A stretch of 64,000 bases of DNA from Narthecium ossifragum (GCA_963920575.1 OY986965.1:29134007-29198006), one strand, 5' to 3'; numbered from the stretch's first letter, positions 12,665 to 24,304 are shown. The notes: generated from the sequence alone by a model not told the origin. Made by a program: numbers and translations.

Positions 12665-13483
12665 GGGATTTTTGCATTCCGGTATCATGTACTTTCTCAG
12701 AAATGCACTTTGGTACCATCAAGTTTGGAATTTGCAATTTAATACCACCAAGTTATAAACTAAGTGAAATTTAATGCCGACCTCCAACTCCGTTAGTATA
12801 AGTTGACGGGAAACCACTCACGTGCGCACACTTGAGCGGTTTTACACCCGTTTCTCGGGTTTTGCACCCGGTTCCCACCTCTTCTTCTTCCTCTACTCCT
12901 CCTACACTCCTCCTCCTCCTCTCTTCTTCTCCTCCTTCTCCTCCTCCTCATCTGCTCATCCACTCCGCCTCTTCCTCCTCCTTCTCCTCTCTTCTTCTTC
13001 TCCTCGTCCTCGTCCTCCTCCTCCTCCTCTGCTCTGCTCGTCCTCGTCCTCCTCCACACTGGCTCTTCCTCCACTCCTTCCACTGGCTCTTCCTCCTCCT
13101 TCTCCTCTCTTCTTCTTCTTCTCCTCCTCCTCCTCCTCTGCTCTGCTCGTCCTCCTCCACTCCTCCACACTGGCTCTTCCTCCACGGCCTGCCGCCGTCC
13201 TCCACCACCACCCGTCACGTGGGGGTGGCGGTTCCACCCCCGGCGGATCCGTCTCCGGTGAGCCCTCCAAGCCCCCCTGCGAGCTCCCCTCCCTGGCCTG
13301 CCCTCACCACCACCACGTCAAGTCTCGCCAGAGAGAACAAGAGCGACGGCGAGCAAAAGAGGAGGAGGATGAGTGGAGGAGGAGCCGGAGGAGGAGGAGT
13401 GGAGGAGGACGAGCAGAGGAGGAGGAGTGGAGGAGCAGCCGAACGAGGGCAAGGGAGAGCAGAGGAGGAGTGGAGGAGGAGCC

Positions 13484-13514
<31 letters not shown>

Positions 13515-14060
13515 CATAGGAGGAGGAGGAGGAGTAGAGGAGGAGCCGGAGGAGGAGGAGGCCGAGTAGAGGAGTGGAGCAGAGGAGGAGGAGGAGGAAG
13601 AGCTAGAGCGGAGGAGGACTAGGAGGAGAAGAAGAAGAAGAGAGGAGGAGGAAGAGGCGGAGCGCCGGATGAGGAGGAAGAGCTGACTAGAAGGAGGAGG
13701 AGGAGGGCCGGATGAAGAGGATGAGCAGAGGAGGAGGAGGAGGAGGAGGAGGAGAAGAAGAAGAAGAAGAGAGGAGGAGGAGGAAGAGCCGGAGCGGAGG
13801 AGGACTAGGAGGAGGAGAAGAGGAAGAAGAGAGGAGGAAGAGCCGGAGGGCCGCATGCACACGACCGACGGCCACGACGGACGATCCTCGCATGCAAGCT
13901 GACGTCACCAATTTTCCGTCAGGTCACATGACGCCGTTTGGGAGATCAGATTACTTTGCTCTGGTATTATAAATCGGTGATATTAAATTGTAAATCCCAA
14001 ACTTGATAGTACCAAAATGCATTTTTGAAAAATTACATGATACTGAAATACAAAAATCCC
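12665..14060. mobile_element. Non-autonomous Mutator-like element with strand-switching purine/pyrimidine core
   Basis: The ends begin GGGATTTTTG and form imperfect terminal inverted repeats of about 95 bp. A 9-bp target duplication TTCAAAATA flanks both sides (12656-12664, 14061-14069), as expected for MULEs. The paralogous site beside EF-1alpha copy 1 is unoccupied. The core is CCT/CTT-rich from 12875 to 13200 and GGA/GAA-rich from 13330 to 13850, so the two arms are roughly complementary. A short GC-rich centre separates them. The long open frames inside are composition artefacts. No transposase is present. Confidence 0.85.
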
Positions 14061-14580
14061 TTCAAAATATAATATAGCCTAATATAGCTTCGTCTTGCCC
14101 AAATACCTCTGAGCTGAGCTCTTCTTGCCAAAAGCAAATAGCTCGAAGCTCCTCAGGAACGTTCACATACATAGCAACAGAATGCATCGACATGCAAACA
14201 TACCACCAAAGAAATAAAATTGCTAATAATTAAAAGTCTCAGTGCTTCATATAACGAGATGATTAAAACAAAGACCAGCCTTGCTGTCCAAGGACAAAGA
14301 AAACCCTAAGCAGCTGGCTGGTGAAGTTTTTGGACTCAGCAACACAAACAAGATAATTCCCTAAACAAAAAAAAAAGAGAAGCTAATAAAACAAACCAAG
14401 ATAATGAAAGCAAAAATAAGCCCACCACCGCCTATCCAGCACCCAATTCTGCAACCATGCGCCAGATGGTGACCACGAAACAAACAAAAACTTCAGTATC
14501 AAAGCATGACAAGACGAACGAAAACCAGGAGCTAACAACTTGTGCTGCGCTATAGCTGCAAAATAGATGAAAGATGAGCA

Positions 14581-16161
14581 TCATTTCTTCTTTGCAGCAG
14601 ACTTGGTGACCTTGGCTCCAGATGGATCCTTCTTCTCAACGCTCTTGATGACTCCCACAGCCACAGTCTGTCGCATGTCCCTCACAGCGAAACGTCCCAG
14701 AGGAGGATACTCGGAGAATGTCTCCACCACCATGGGCTTGGTGGGAATCATCTTCACCATCCCAGCGTCACCATTCTTCAAGAACTTTGGCTCCTTCTCC
14801 AGCTCCTTGCCAGATCGTCTGTCAATCTTGGTGAGGATCTCAGCGAACTTGACAGCAATGTGGCAAGTGTGGCAGTCGAGAACAGGGGCATAACCGTTGC
14901 CAATCTGGCCAGGGTGATTCATGATGATGACCTGAGAAGTGAAGTTGGCAGCTTCCTTGGCAGGATCATCCTTAGAGTTGGAGGCCACAAACCCACGCTT
15001 GAGATCCTTCACAGCAACATTCTTCACGTTGAAGCCCACATTGTCACCAGGGAGGGCCTCTAGGAGCGCCTCGTGATGCATCTCCACGGACTTTACTTCA
15101 GTTGTCAAGCCAGTGGGACCAAAGGTCACGACCATACCCGGCTTAATGACGCCCGTCTCAACACGACCAACAGGGACGGTACCAATGCCACCAATCTTGT
15201 AGACGTCCTGAAGAGGGAGACGAAGTGGCTTGTCTGAGGGCCTCTTGGGCTCCAGGATCAAGTCAAGAGCCTCAAGAAGTGTGGGACCCTTGTACCAGTC
15301 AAGGTTGGTGGACCTCTCAATCATGTTGTCACCCTCAAATCCAGAGATGGGTACAAATGCGATCTTGTCTGGGTTGTAGCCCACCTTCTTGAGATATGAA
15401 GAAACTTCCTTGACAATTTCATCATACCTAGCCTTCGAGTACTTCGGAGTAGTGGCATCCATCTAAGCAAGTAAAAACGTTGACAAGCATTAGTTGTTAT
15501 AAATGAAAGAAACGAGGGCAGATGGAAAATCACTACATGAAATGAATCTTATCACAGTTCTCAATGCTAACAAAACTGGAAAAATCTAACAGGAGTCGTT
15601 TGCGTAGCTTCAACAGTTGCAGACATTATATTAGCAAAGAAAGTAGCACTTCACGTTTGTTCTAATAAAATTGGTTATAAATATATAATTAGTGAATACC
15701 TTGTTGCAGCAACAAATCATCTGCTTCACACCAAGGGTGAAGGCAAGCAGAGCGTGCTCACGAGTCTGACCATCCTTCGAAATACCAGCTTCAAAACCAC
15801 CAGTCGTGGAGTCAATAATCAGAACAGCACAGTCAGCCTGAGAGGTTCCAGTGATCATGTTCTTGATGAAGTCACGATGCCCAGGAGCATCAATAACTGT
15901 GCAGTAGTACTTGGTGGTCTCAAACTTCCATAGGGCAATATCAATGGTGATCCCACGCTCGCGCTCGGCCTTGAGCTTGTCAAGGACCCAAGCATACTTG
16001 AAGGATCTTTTGTTCATCTCAGCTGCTTCCTTCTCAAACCTCTCGATCACACGCTTGTCGATACCACCAAGCTTGTAAATAAGATGCCCAGTAGTGGTCG
16101 ACTTGCCAGAGTCGACATGACCAATGACGACAATGTTGATATGAAACTTCTCCTTACCCAT
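14581..16161 (-). CDS. EF1A: Elongation factor 1-alpha, copy 2
   Basis: Minus-strand exons 16161..15700 and 15462..14581 encode a 447-aa protein identical to copy 1, with [14 protein letters not shown] and NKMD intact and the same intron position. By eye, exon 2 differs from copy 1 at about 9 of 882 bases and exon 1 at about 10 of 462, nearly all synonymous. The coding intron here is only 237 bp against 831 bp in copy 1 and does not align with it. Both copies therefore look functional, and the exons look homogenised or strongly conserved. Expression should be high given the promoter and leader intron. Confidence 0.98.
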
Positions 16162-17081
16162 GTTCGCTGAAACTTGCTAATGAACAAAGTTAACTGCCTC
16201 ATTAAAAAAGAAGATGAGAGTTAGATCATTGGCTACCAAGTTATGCCTAGAACTAGTAAAATGAAAACCAAAAACATCCTCGCAAGAGTTACACATACAC
16301 ACACTTGCATTGGCTGCATTGGCTTATCAGGATCAGGCACCCAGTACATATATATGTAAACAAAGGGTAAAAGAAACCACAACCAAAAAGGTTCTCTATG
16401 GAGGCTTATCATCCATTTGAAAACAAATTACACCAGATGAATTAGATACCACAGATTATAAAAAGATCCAACTACCAAATCAACAGGATACAATTAACAA
16501 ATTACACCAGATGAATTTTGCACTCAACAACTGACAAGTAACAGGAGAAGGAATTTGAAGAGGACTATCAGATAAAAGCTTATATTTAATTAGTGACATA
16601 GAATATGGCCACATTTCAACTGCAGAATTTACCTTGTTGTCTGCACTCTAACAATTGTGATGCAGACAGTTACAAGACTTATCAGAAAATATATAAGGAA
16701 CACACTAAGACTTAAAAATTCATCCACAATAGAAGACTACAATTATGAAACAAAAACGGATGCATATGGGACCACATAAGGTTTATAAGGAACACAGAGC
16801 ACTGCCTGAGCATGTGCTCGGAAACTTCAAAAGATGCACTCAGAGGAATGATCATTAACTCTTGGTACTTATGTCAAAAAACAATACAATAAAGTTCAAT
16901 ACGAAAATGCTGTATTGCTTTATAGCTCTAGTAAAATGAAGAGCAAAGATGGTATCAAACAGTTAATCCAATGCCCAAATAAGTAGCATTCAAGAAATTA
17001 TCATATCCGTTAAAGTAAGCACCATACCAAATTAACATAATTTCAAATTAGCATAACTGAAACAATCTTATGGTAATCTAA

Positions 17082-17981
17082 GGGGGCGTTTGGTTGCCTG
17101 CATGCAGCGTCATGGTCCAAACCTATGTTTGGTTGACCAGCTGCATCAGTTGATGCAAAAAATGACTTCATGCTGCATCTCCTAATGCAGCATCAAGAGA
17201 TGCAGCACGTGATGCATCACGTGCCTCCTTTCCCTCTCCTTTCCCTTTCCTTTCCCTTTCCTTTCCCTCTCCTCCCGATCCTCCTTTCCCTTTCCTTTCC
17301 CTTTCCTTTCCCTCTCCTCCCGATCCTCCTTTCCCCTCTCCTCCTCGAGGAAGCTGAGCCCAGCCAACACTCCTCCGCCTCCTCCGCCATCGCCCTCCTC
17401 ATACTCCTCCTCTCTCCACCAAGCTCTCCCTCGTCATCTCCGCCGGTCCCCTGTTGTGGATCTTCCCTCATCCGTCCACCCGCCGCTCGGATCTCCCCTC
17501 CTCTAGCCACCGCCGCTCTGATCTCCCCTCCTCTGTCTGCCACCACTCAGATCTCCTCTCCTCTAGCACCACTCAGATCACCCCTCCTCTGGCGCCACTC
17601 AAATCTCCCCTCCTCTGTCGCCCGTCGGCTCTCCTCTCGAGTCGCGATCCCCACTTGCCCTCTGTCCTCCACGCCGGCGTCCCCAATCCGTTCTTAGCTC
17701 TTCCCCAGCGTCCCCTGTTCGTGGATCTCCGACGAGTTTGACGCCCATGTTCGTGGATCTCCAGCGTGTGCTAAAGTGGGGAGATCGTTGGAGTTATTCG
17801 CCAGCTTTGAAATCCAAAGCTCAGACGAGTTCGACCAATGTCACGGAGGAGCATGACATTATCATCTTTTATATCAACTGATGCAATACATATCAACCAA
17901 ACAGAAAACCAACTAACAAGCAACCAAACAAACAGATGATGCTAATATTGTATCAACTGATGCAAGCAACCAAACGCCCCC
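17082..17981. mobile_element. PIF/Harbinger-type (Tourist-like) non-autonomous element
   Basis: Perfect 16-bp terminal inverted repeats GGGGGCGTTTGGTTGC are flanked by 3-bp TAA duplications (17079-17081, 17982-17984), the PIF/Harbinger target. The two halves also share tcaactgatgca-like segments. The interior has a tandem ctttccctttcc/cctcccgatcctc block (17225-17340) and a pyrimidine-rich GC-rich segment. No transposase reading frame was seen. Confidence 0.85.
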
Positions 17982-18119
17982 TAAGTGTCCAAAGAAATTA
18001 CATAAGAGTTATTTGTTCTGCAACAAAAAGAATTATCTAAATTCCAATAACACTAACAAATTAGTAGCGCTACATAATCACTTCTCTGAAACTATGGCAA
18101 AAGGGAATGTACTGAGCTT

Positions 18120-18190
18120 GCATCCAATAGGATTTGAACCTATACCAAAGGTTTCGAGAACCTCTGTCCTATCCATTAGACAATGGATGC
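18120..18190 (-). tRNA. Plastid-type trnR(UCU)-derived tRNA-like sequence, anticodon now TCG
   Basis: The 71-nt minus-strand sequence folds as a tRNA. The acceptor stem is GCATCCA/TGGATGC (7 perfect pairs) and the T arm is ATAGG-TTCAAAT-CCTAT. The D arm is GTCTAATGGATAGGAC and the anticodon stem is GAGGT/ACCTT. It strongly resembles plastid trnR-UCU as remembered, not nuclear tRNA-Arg. The loop reads TCTCGAA, giving anticodon TCG (still Arg) and C instead of the near-universal U at position 33. That points to a nuclear plastid insertion that is probably not functional, although all stems are intact. It sits in an EF-1alpha leader intron, antisense to nothing coding. Confidence 0.6.
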
Positions 18191-18848
18191 ATTCCATCCC
18201 CATCTGCCCCTACCTTTAATGTGTTTCTAAATAGTGCCTACCATCAACAAAAAAAGATTTAGATACAGCATATTGGACAAAAAAATAGTTTTAATTGTCC
18301 ACAGGGTAATAACATCAGCATGTACTTGATCAGAACTGATTAATTGTACTCCATCAAGAGGAAAAATTAAACATCGCGTGTACTAGCGTATAATCATTGT
18401 GAGTTTAAGATCCATACGAGATCATGAATCAAGATGTTAACTTAGATTAAAGATCCAAATTATATGAAAAGGTATAATAACACCGCAAGCATGTATTGCA
18501 TATTGTCGCATCTGAACAAACGAAATAAAAAGAACTGGAAATCCACAAGATTTCGAAATGAAACCAAAATATCCAATTGGGAATCGTAGCAGGAGTAAAC
18601 GCAGAAGATCTACTATCCAGTTAATCTAAAAAAAGTACTATAGGCTCTGAATCACGAAACCACACTAGATCAATAACGAAACTACAATAGCCTCTTAACC
18701 ACAAAACTACACTAGATCCATAAAGAAGGGATTCATATTTAACAACTACGATAAAACTATGAGACTATAATAACGATCTTAAAGAAACTACAAGGCTGCG
18801 ATCCCAAGCGCGGTAATGGAGACCAAAAGACTAGTTTGGAACTCATAC

Positions 18849-19339
18849 CTCAGGCGATGGAGAGAAATGAGAGGCGACGGCAAAGTGGCGGATGAGGAGG
18901 TTTTTGGATTGAAGGGTTGACGGGTATTTATAGACCCGCGAAGTCGACTGGGACGGCTAGGGTTTCCTCTCGCCCGTTGGATGCTATCATCCTACGGTCT
19001 CCGATTAGAGACGGATCCATCCGTCCATTATGATCTTGCGGCGTTTGTAATGCTACGTAAGAAATGTTGGCGTGGGAACCACGCATTTGGCTGTATACAT
19101 CCAATAACCCGATTCCTTTCCATTTTTTAGCGGGTAGGGACACTGATCCGATCCGAAAAGAGCCGACCCGAGGATACTATTCCGGGCCATCTCCGCCGAG
19201 GCGCCGAAGAGGAGGCGAGCCGCACGGCGGCCGCAAGGAAACCCTAGCCGTTGGAGGGAGGATTGGTTGAGATCTGTAGCTGTGATCGGAGACAACTCTC
19301 GAACGCTCATCTCCATACCCTCGAAAGTCGATCGCATCG
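18849..19339. promoter_or_regulatory. Shared divergent promoter of EF-1alpha copy 2 (-) and TIM14 (+)
   Basis: For EF-1alpha (minus strand): a telo-box AAACCCTA (18958-18965), TATAAATA (18925-18932), then a leader exon ending at 18849. The TIM14 start codon lies at 19340, so the two transcription starts can be only about 300-400 bp apart. A second telo-box-like aaaccctagcc occurs on the + strand near 19240. The shared spacing with copy 1 supports the EF-1alpha assignment. Confidence 0.65.
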
Positions 19340-21398
19340 ATGGTGAGCCATCCAAGCTCGCCATGCTTTGTGGACATCTAATGCTTAGTTGTTGAATTTT
19401 TTCTTACATTGATCACCGTTTATCCACAATATAGCTGCAGTTCAAGTGTTGTTTATCATTGTAAAGGAATCGATTGGTTATTTCATCTGTTTTAAATTAT
19501 GATTCTATCTACTTAGGCTTATGTCTTCTGTTTTAAATTATGATTCTATCTGCTTAGGGGACAACTTAAGGACTTCAGAAACATAGAATGCTTAGGGCTT
19601 TGAAATGTAAACAAGTTTTATAAACAATGTTGCTTTGTTTAGTTTTGCTTAGAATGCTTTGTCAAATCATCATTTGTTCCAAAAGATCAAGCTTATGGGG
19701 AAGGTTGAATTTAGATTAAACCTATATTGTGACACAGTAGGAATTGAACATGCCTGCAGGTTGCACCGTTGGTAGCTGGACTAGCAGTTGCTGCTGCTGC
19801 TCTTGCTGGTAGATATGGAGTTCAAGCTTGGCAGGCGTTCAAGGCAAGGCCGGTTGTTCCTCAGATGCGCAAATTTTATCAAGGCGGCTTTCAGCCTGTG
19901 ATGACTAAAAGGGAAGCCGCTCTTATTCTTGGACTTAGGTAAGCTTAGCATCGTCTAGATAGTTAGATTGGAAGAGAACACCAAGTTAGTAGTTATGTTA
20001 TGTCAATGATGTTTTGGGTTGTACAGCGATTATGTTTTTTTCTTATCTATTGTGGTTATGCTTCTAGTCGGATTGGTTAAATATTATTAATTCCTCGAAT
20101 ACTAGTCTCTCGGCTGGTTAGAGTAATTCTTGGTCTGTAAGCTTTCTGAACATTTCAATAGGATTAATCAACGATTTCAAGTGTAGTAGAATCAACATGG
20201 AATTGTTTGCTCTACATATTCTCTTCAGGCCAAAGACTGGATCTTATCTACTAGTCTCTTGAGACATGTTTCTGTTTATAAACAATTTTAGCTTTGATTC
20301 TTGGACTCCTTGTTAGCTAACACTATTCTTGCTTGGTTATTGCTGTGATCATGTGCACAGTTCATTTTATATTTTTGTCATGTTTTCTTGTTATACTTAG
20401 AGACCCTAGTACTTATCTGGACTAATCTGTTTTTTTAGTTTACACTGGGTCCATAATATAATTCTTTGCTTAACCTCAGCCAGATGCTCTTAGAGGTGGA
20501 TGAATAACTAGTTAACTATTTTTGAAACGGATGATGACATTTTGCAGTTTGCTGCTTATTGCATTCCAATCCTACCTATAGGAAGTGCTTGGTAAAAAAC
20601 AGGAGCAGTTTCAATGCAGATTGGTATTCATTTAGGAAATTAATGGATGTAAAACGACCCTTCTCACATAGAGATGTCTTGTGGCAGTCGTTAGATGTTT
20701 CTTTCTCAAGTTGCCCACGTTTGAACAAGTTAGCCTTCTTTGGATGCCTTTCCTCTTCTGAGAAGTTTGGATGGAAAAGATTAGTGTTGCTAATGATGTC
20801 CTATAACCTGTTTCTCTACTTTTCCTATGCAAAACATCTCATTGGAGGAACATTTGTTGCCTTTTGTAACTGAGGAAAGATATTTGTTGGAGCATTTAAT
20901 GTGCTATCCATTGATTTCTTTTGTAATTGATAGAGCATTACACCATGCAAAGTCTAGAACCGTTAGAAGTATATCTAGTGGAGAAGGTCTCTGGGAACAC
21001 ATCAGAGGCTGTTTGTTGCCCTATAATTGTTCTTAATTTGTTGCACACTTTGTTACTATTGCTTGTGATGGACCTTGTTGCATAGACTGCTGCTTGCAAA
21101 ACCTGAATTACAAAATTAGTCTGATATCAGTAGTTGTCTGGAGTTTCACATTGCTGATTTTGGGATACACCAAAAGCTGCTATGTCCTAGACTCCTAGAT
21201 GCCATATTTATTTTTTCTCATCTATTTTTCCTGTCGAGCAGGGAAAGTGCTGCTGCAGAGAAGGTAAAAGAAGCGCACAGAAGAGTGATGGTTGCCAATC
21301 ATCCAGATGCAGGAGGAAGTGATTACCTTGCATCAAAGATCAATGAGGCAAAGGATGTGATGCTTGGAAGGACGAAAGGTGGTGGATCAGCATTTTGA
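19340..21398 (+). CDS. TIM14: Mitochondrial import motor J-protein TIM14/PAM18
   Basis: Exon 1 contributes only the ATG (19340..19342, then GTGAGC). Exon 2 is 19760..19938 and exon 3 is 21242..21398, giving 112 aa, the usual length. The N-terminus VAPLVAGLAVAAAALAG is the inner-membrane segment. RPVVPQMRKFYQGGFQPVMTKREAALILG leads into the J domain, with helix II (AHRRVMVANH), the HPD motif needed to stimulate Hsp70 ATPase (NHPDAGGSDY) and INEAKDVMLG. PAM18 recruits matrix mtHsp70 to the TIM23 channel. The one-codon first exon looks odd, but it is supported by good splice sites and by the protein starting correctly. Confidence 0.93.
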
Positions 21399-21854
21399 TT
21401 TCACTTGGTTGATTTTTGGGCCTTTTTTAATGTAGAACGTAATTTGGATTTTCTTAAGGAAAGGCTGTACCTATGTTACGACGAAGTTCTTTGTGATGTT
21501 CATCCGATGATGTCTGATACATGTTTTTCCAATCCTATTTGACGTATAGTTGTGGCTCGAATTCGTCTGCAAATATAGCTGCCCAGTGATTCTGAATTTT
21601 AATACATCAGAATACTTTACCTTTTAGCAGATTACTTACCTGTGGGTTTTGCTAGTTTTATGTACTAGCAAGTTTGGTTACCCCTTTTTTTTCGCTTTTC
21701 TCAGCGTTTCGACATAAAGTAAGAAATAATAAATAATTAAAGATCGCTTTTTTAGCATCTCTTTTTCCATTGAATCAATGCGGAGTGGCTTCTTGATTGC
21801 AAACCCACAGAGCAGTGTGACGGACCCCACCAAAGATTGGTTAACAGAGATGAG
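21399..21854. other. 3' flank of TIM14, no gene seen
   Basis: 3' UTR and AT-rich DNA up to the retroelement insertion at 21867. Nothing further was recognised. Confidence 0.45.
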
Positions 21855-21864
21855 ATCTGATCTA

Positions 21865-21866
<2 letters not shown>

Positions 21867-21897
<31 letters not shown>

Positions 21898-22037
21898 ATG
21901 AATTGAGCCGTTAGGCTAGATTAAGAAAAAAACTCCACTTACATCAGTCCCATAAAGGAGGGTCAGGAGCACCCTCCAGTGACCAAACGAAAAGAGAACT
22001 AGACTCCCTAGACCAACGGGCAAGCCGCAACCACTCT
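21867..22037 (-). mobile_element. Short 5'-truncated retroelement (LINE/SINE type)
   Basis: A run of about 30 T at the left end is a poly(A) tail on the minus strand. The 12-bp duplication atctgatctaag flanks the insert (21855-21866 and 22038-22049), with perhaps two more bases. This is the hallmark of target-primed reverse transcription. The 140-bp body is too short to assign to a family. Confidence 0.8.
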
Positions 22038-22583
22038 ATCTGATCTAAGTTCCTGCTTTGTATCACGGGTTTTGATTGAAATTAATTTTGCCCCTGGGTA
22101 GGGCTTGAACATGCGCATACGATAAACTATTCTTCTTCTTCTTCATACTAAGACATAGATTGGCCTGGGATTTGTCAAAATTACAGGTCCCATATCCCGG
22201 TGCGAGCTGTGCTTCATATTTTCTCTTGCTGACGATCCTCCAAGAAAAGAGCTTATTTGCTTAAGAGACCATTGCCATAGCGAGGTTTCTCAGAGATTCC
22301 AGTCAGGTAGGTACTCTGGTGATGCTCTCATGCAGTGGCCCCGGAGGCGGTTGTTGTTGAAGGCCATCTAGATGCAGACAATGACAAACGGGATAACGTT
22401 CATTAGGACAGCACATCACATCCCTGCGAAAACCTTGTGCCATAGGCACCCTTGAAGCTTCCAGTAGTCAACCTACGTGACAACCCCCCTAATCCTCACC
22501 TATTTATACATTGCATTCTCTTTATCTTGGATGACCCAACATTGTCTACAAGACCTATACAAAGCTCAAGAGGAAATATCATA

Positions 22584-22994
22584 GAATAAGTATTTGTGCA
22601 CATGCCTACGTGGCATGTGCACTTCACATGTATATGAATCGATAGCTGTATGCCTATTGGTAGTATCGGTAGTGGGTTACCGATAGGTATGTATAACCTA
22701 TCCATGTATATGAATCGACAGCAGACCTATCGGTAGTGGGATACCAATAGGTTGTACATGCCTATCAATAGGCATGTATGGGCTCTATCGATAAAAATGT
22801 ATGGGCCTGTTTGGCTCAGATCCCGAATGGAATCCGGGAATCCGAAATCCGCAGATCTCGGGATCCACCGGATTCACTCACATTCGCTCCCATTCTGGCG
22901 AGCCAAACGGGCCCTATATGAATCGGTAGATGTGCTACCAATTCATAACACGTGAAGTGCACATGCCACGTGGCATGTGCACAAGTCACTGCAC
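22584..22994. mobile_element. MITE with palindromic G-box-containing ends
   Basis: The inverted ends share TTGTGCACATGCC and GGCATGTGCAC, and a 9-bp repeat AATATCATA (22575-22583, 22995-23003) fits a Mutator-type target duplication. The terminal repeat includes a nested palindrome GCCACGTGGC (right) and GCCTACGTGGC (left), which matches the G-box core. The interior repeats cctatcggtagt and aataggcatgta. A smaller element sits inside it (22803-22914). Confidence 0.6.
22803..22914. mobile_element. Nested small TIR element (Tourist-like)
   Basis: GGGCCTGTTTGGCTC at the left and GAGCCAAACGGGCCC at the right are inverted and flanked by TAT on both sides. The 112-bp element lies wholly within the larger MITE, so it inserted later. 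The GGGCCTGTTTGG end is typical of plant Tourist-like MITEs. Confidence 0.65.
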
Positions 22995-23003
22995 AATATC
23001 ATA

Positions 23004-24304
23004 TGCATAATAACAAAGACCTAAGCGTCCATATTTACAACACAACCTTCTGGGCAACAAAATCTGAAACCCGACACTGGAGTTTCTGTTAAGGTGTGGA
23101 GCCTGATCTTCTACTTGTCTTGGATAATGATGCGGACCCGACTATGACGCACTACGCAAAGCTGACGGGGTGGGATCGACCTGTGGATGTAGCCATGTTC
23201 TTGTATCTTGTATGGGTGGCCGTCATTGTATCTTGTAACCGGCTTCTTTGCCTTTGTGATAGTGAAACTCCAGTGATTCCGTGAATGTAGTCATGTTCTA
23301 GGGTGAATCATGTAAATCTGTGTGTCTTTGTTTTTTTATTTCTTTGCTTCTTGTTCCCGGAAAACCCTTACAGTTTCTTCCATGGAAGGAAAGAGCCATA
23401 TACAGAGGGGAGGGTTAAAATGCAGAAGTAAGGCATCCCCACATGCATGAGATTTGGTCCGCAACCTACTCAGGTTGGATGGATTCATTTTCTACCACCA
23501 GTTAAAAGATCATGAAAACCCCGGATGTCAAAGATTTGCCATCAATGGAAGACAAAAGTGGATTAGAAGATGTCGAAGCATTCCAAAATTCTGGATATGT
23601 ATTAATTATCAATTTGATTCTCCATGCTGTGAATAACCCAAGTATGTCGAACGTGGTGTGATAACCAAATGATACAAGAAAGGTAGGCAAGGGTTATTTC
23701 CTTAGCATGTTCATATTCAAGACCGCATAGATTGATATTCGGATTTTTAAGGTTGGAAAACTCGGGAGCCAATGACAATATATGTTTGCCACTGACCATT
23801 AAGGTGCAACAACTTGTTAATCCAGGAGAATCACTTACCTTTACCTTTGTTGGTTAAGCATGAACAGGTCCTAATCTAATACCCTTCAGATAAAAGACAT
23901 TCAGCCTCACAAAATTGAATTTCCACTGAGAACGAGCAAGCAGTTTGGCATATTCAATGCTGTGTCCACAACATTGCTAACATTCCAACTTCGATCACCT
24001 TGCTCATACATAAGGATAAACCTAAACCAACATGAGTTTATATTCTTGTTTACTGATTAACACCATGACTTCCCATAACTACACATGAATTTGATTAATA
24101 CTGAAAATAAAGGATGATTCCAAATTTCCATTACAGCTTATAGCAGGATTACTGATCTAGTATTCCAATAGGGAAGTATCAACGAAAATAGCTAAAGCAC
24201 GTGTAGAAGACTTCAAGCTTTTCTAATAAGATCATATCGCAGTTCATCATTTGAGTTTGTTAAAAATGAAATCAAGATAATGTGACAAAACAAAGATAAC
24301 CCAC
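23004..24304. other. Intergenic DNA with possible LRR/F-box-like remnant
   Basis: Mostly AT-rich. On the minus strand 23600-23800 encodes LSLAPEFSNLKNPNINLCGL, reminiscent of an F-box/LRR protein, with stops nearby. The resemblance is weak and no gene can be built. A minus-strand frame at 23502-23690 is similarly isolated. Confidence 0.25.

Larger units (their letters stand above)
16167..18848 (-). other. Leader intron of EF-1alpha copy 2
   Basis: Donor CCTGAG|GTATGAG (18849/18848) and acceptor TTTCAG|CGAACATGG (16167/16166) on the minus strand define a 2682-bp 5' UTR intron, about twice that of copy 1. The excess is explained in part by a 900-bp Harbinger-type insertion. A plastid-type tRNA sequence also lies inside. 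Confidence 0.75.

Noticed and set aside
12822..13622. 266-codon and overlapping long open frames in six frames
   Set aside because: They arise from (CCT)n/(GGA)n composition inside a MULE, are Ser/Leu/Pro or Arg/Glu runs, and show no domain.
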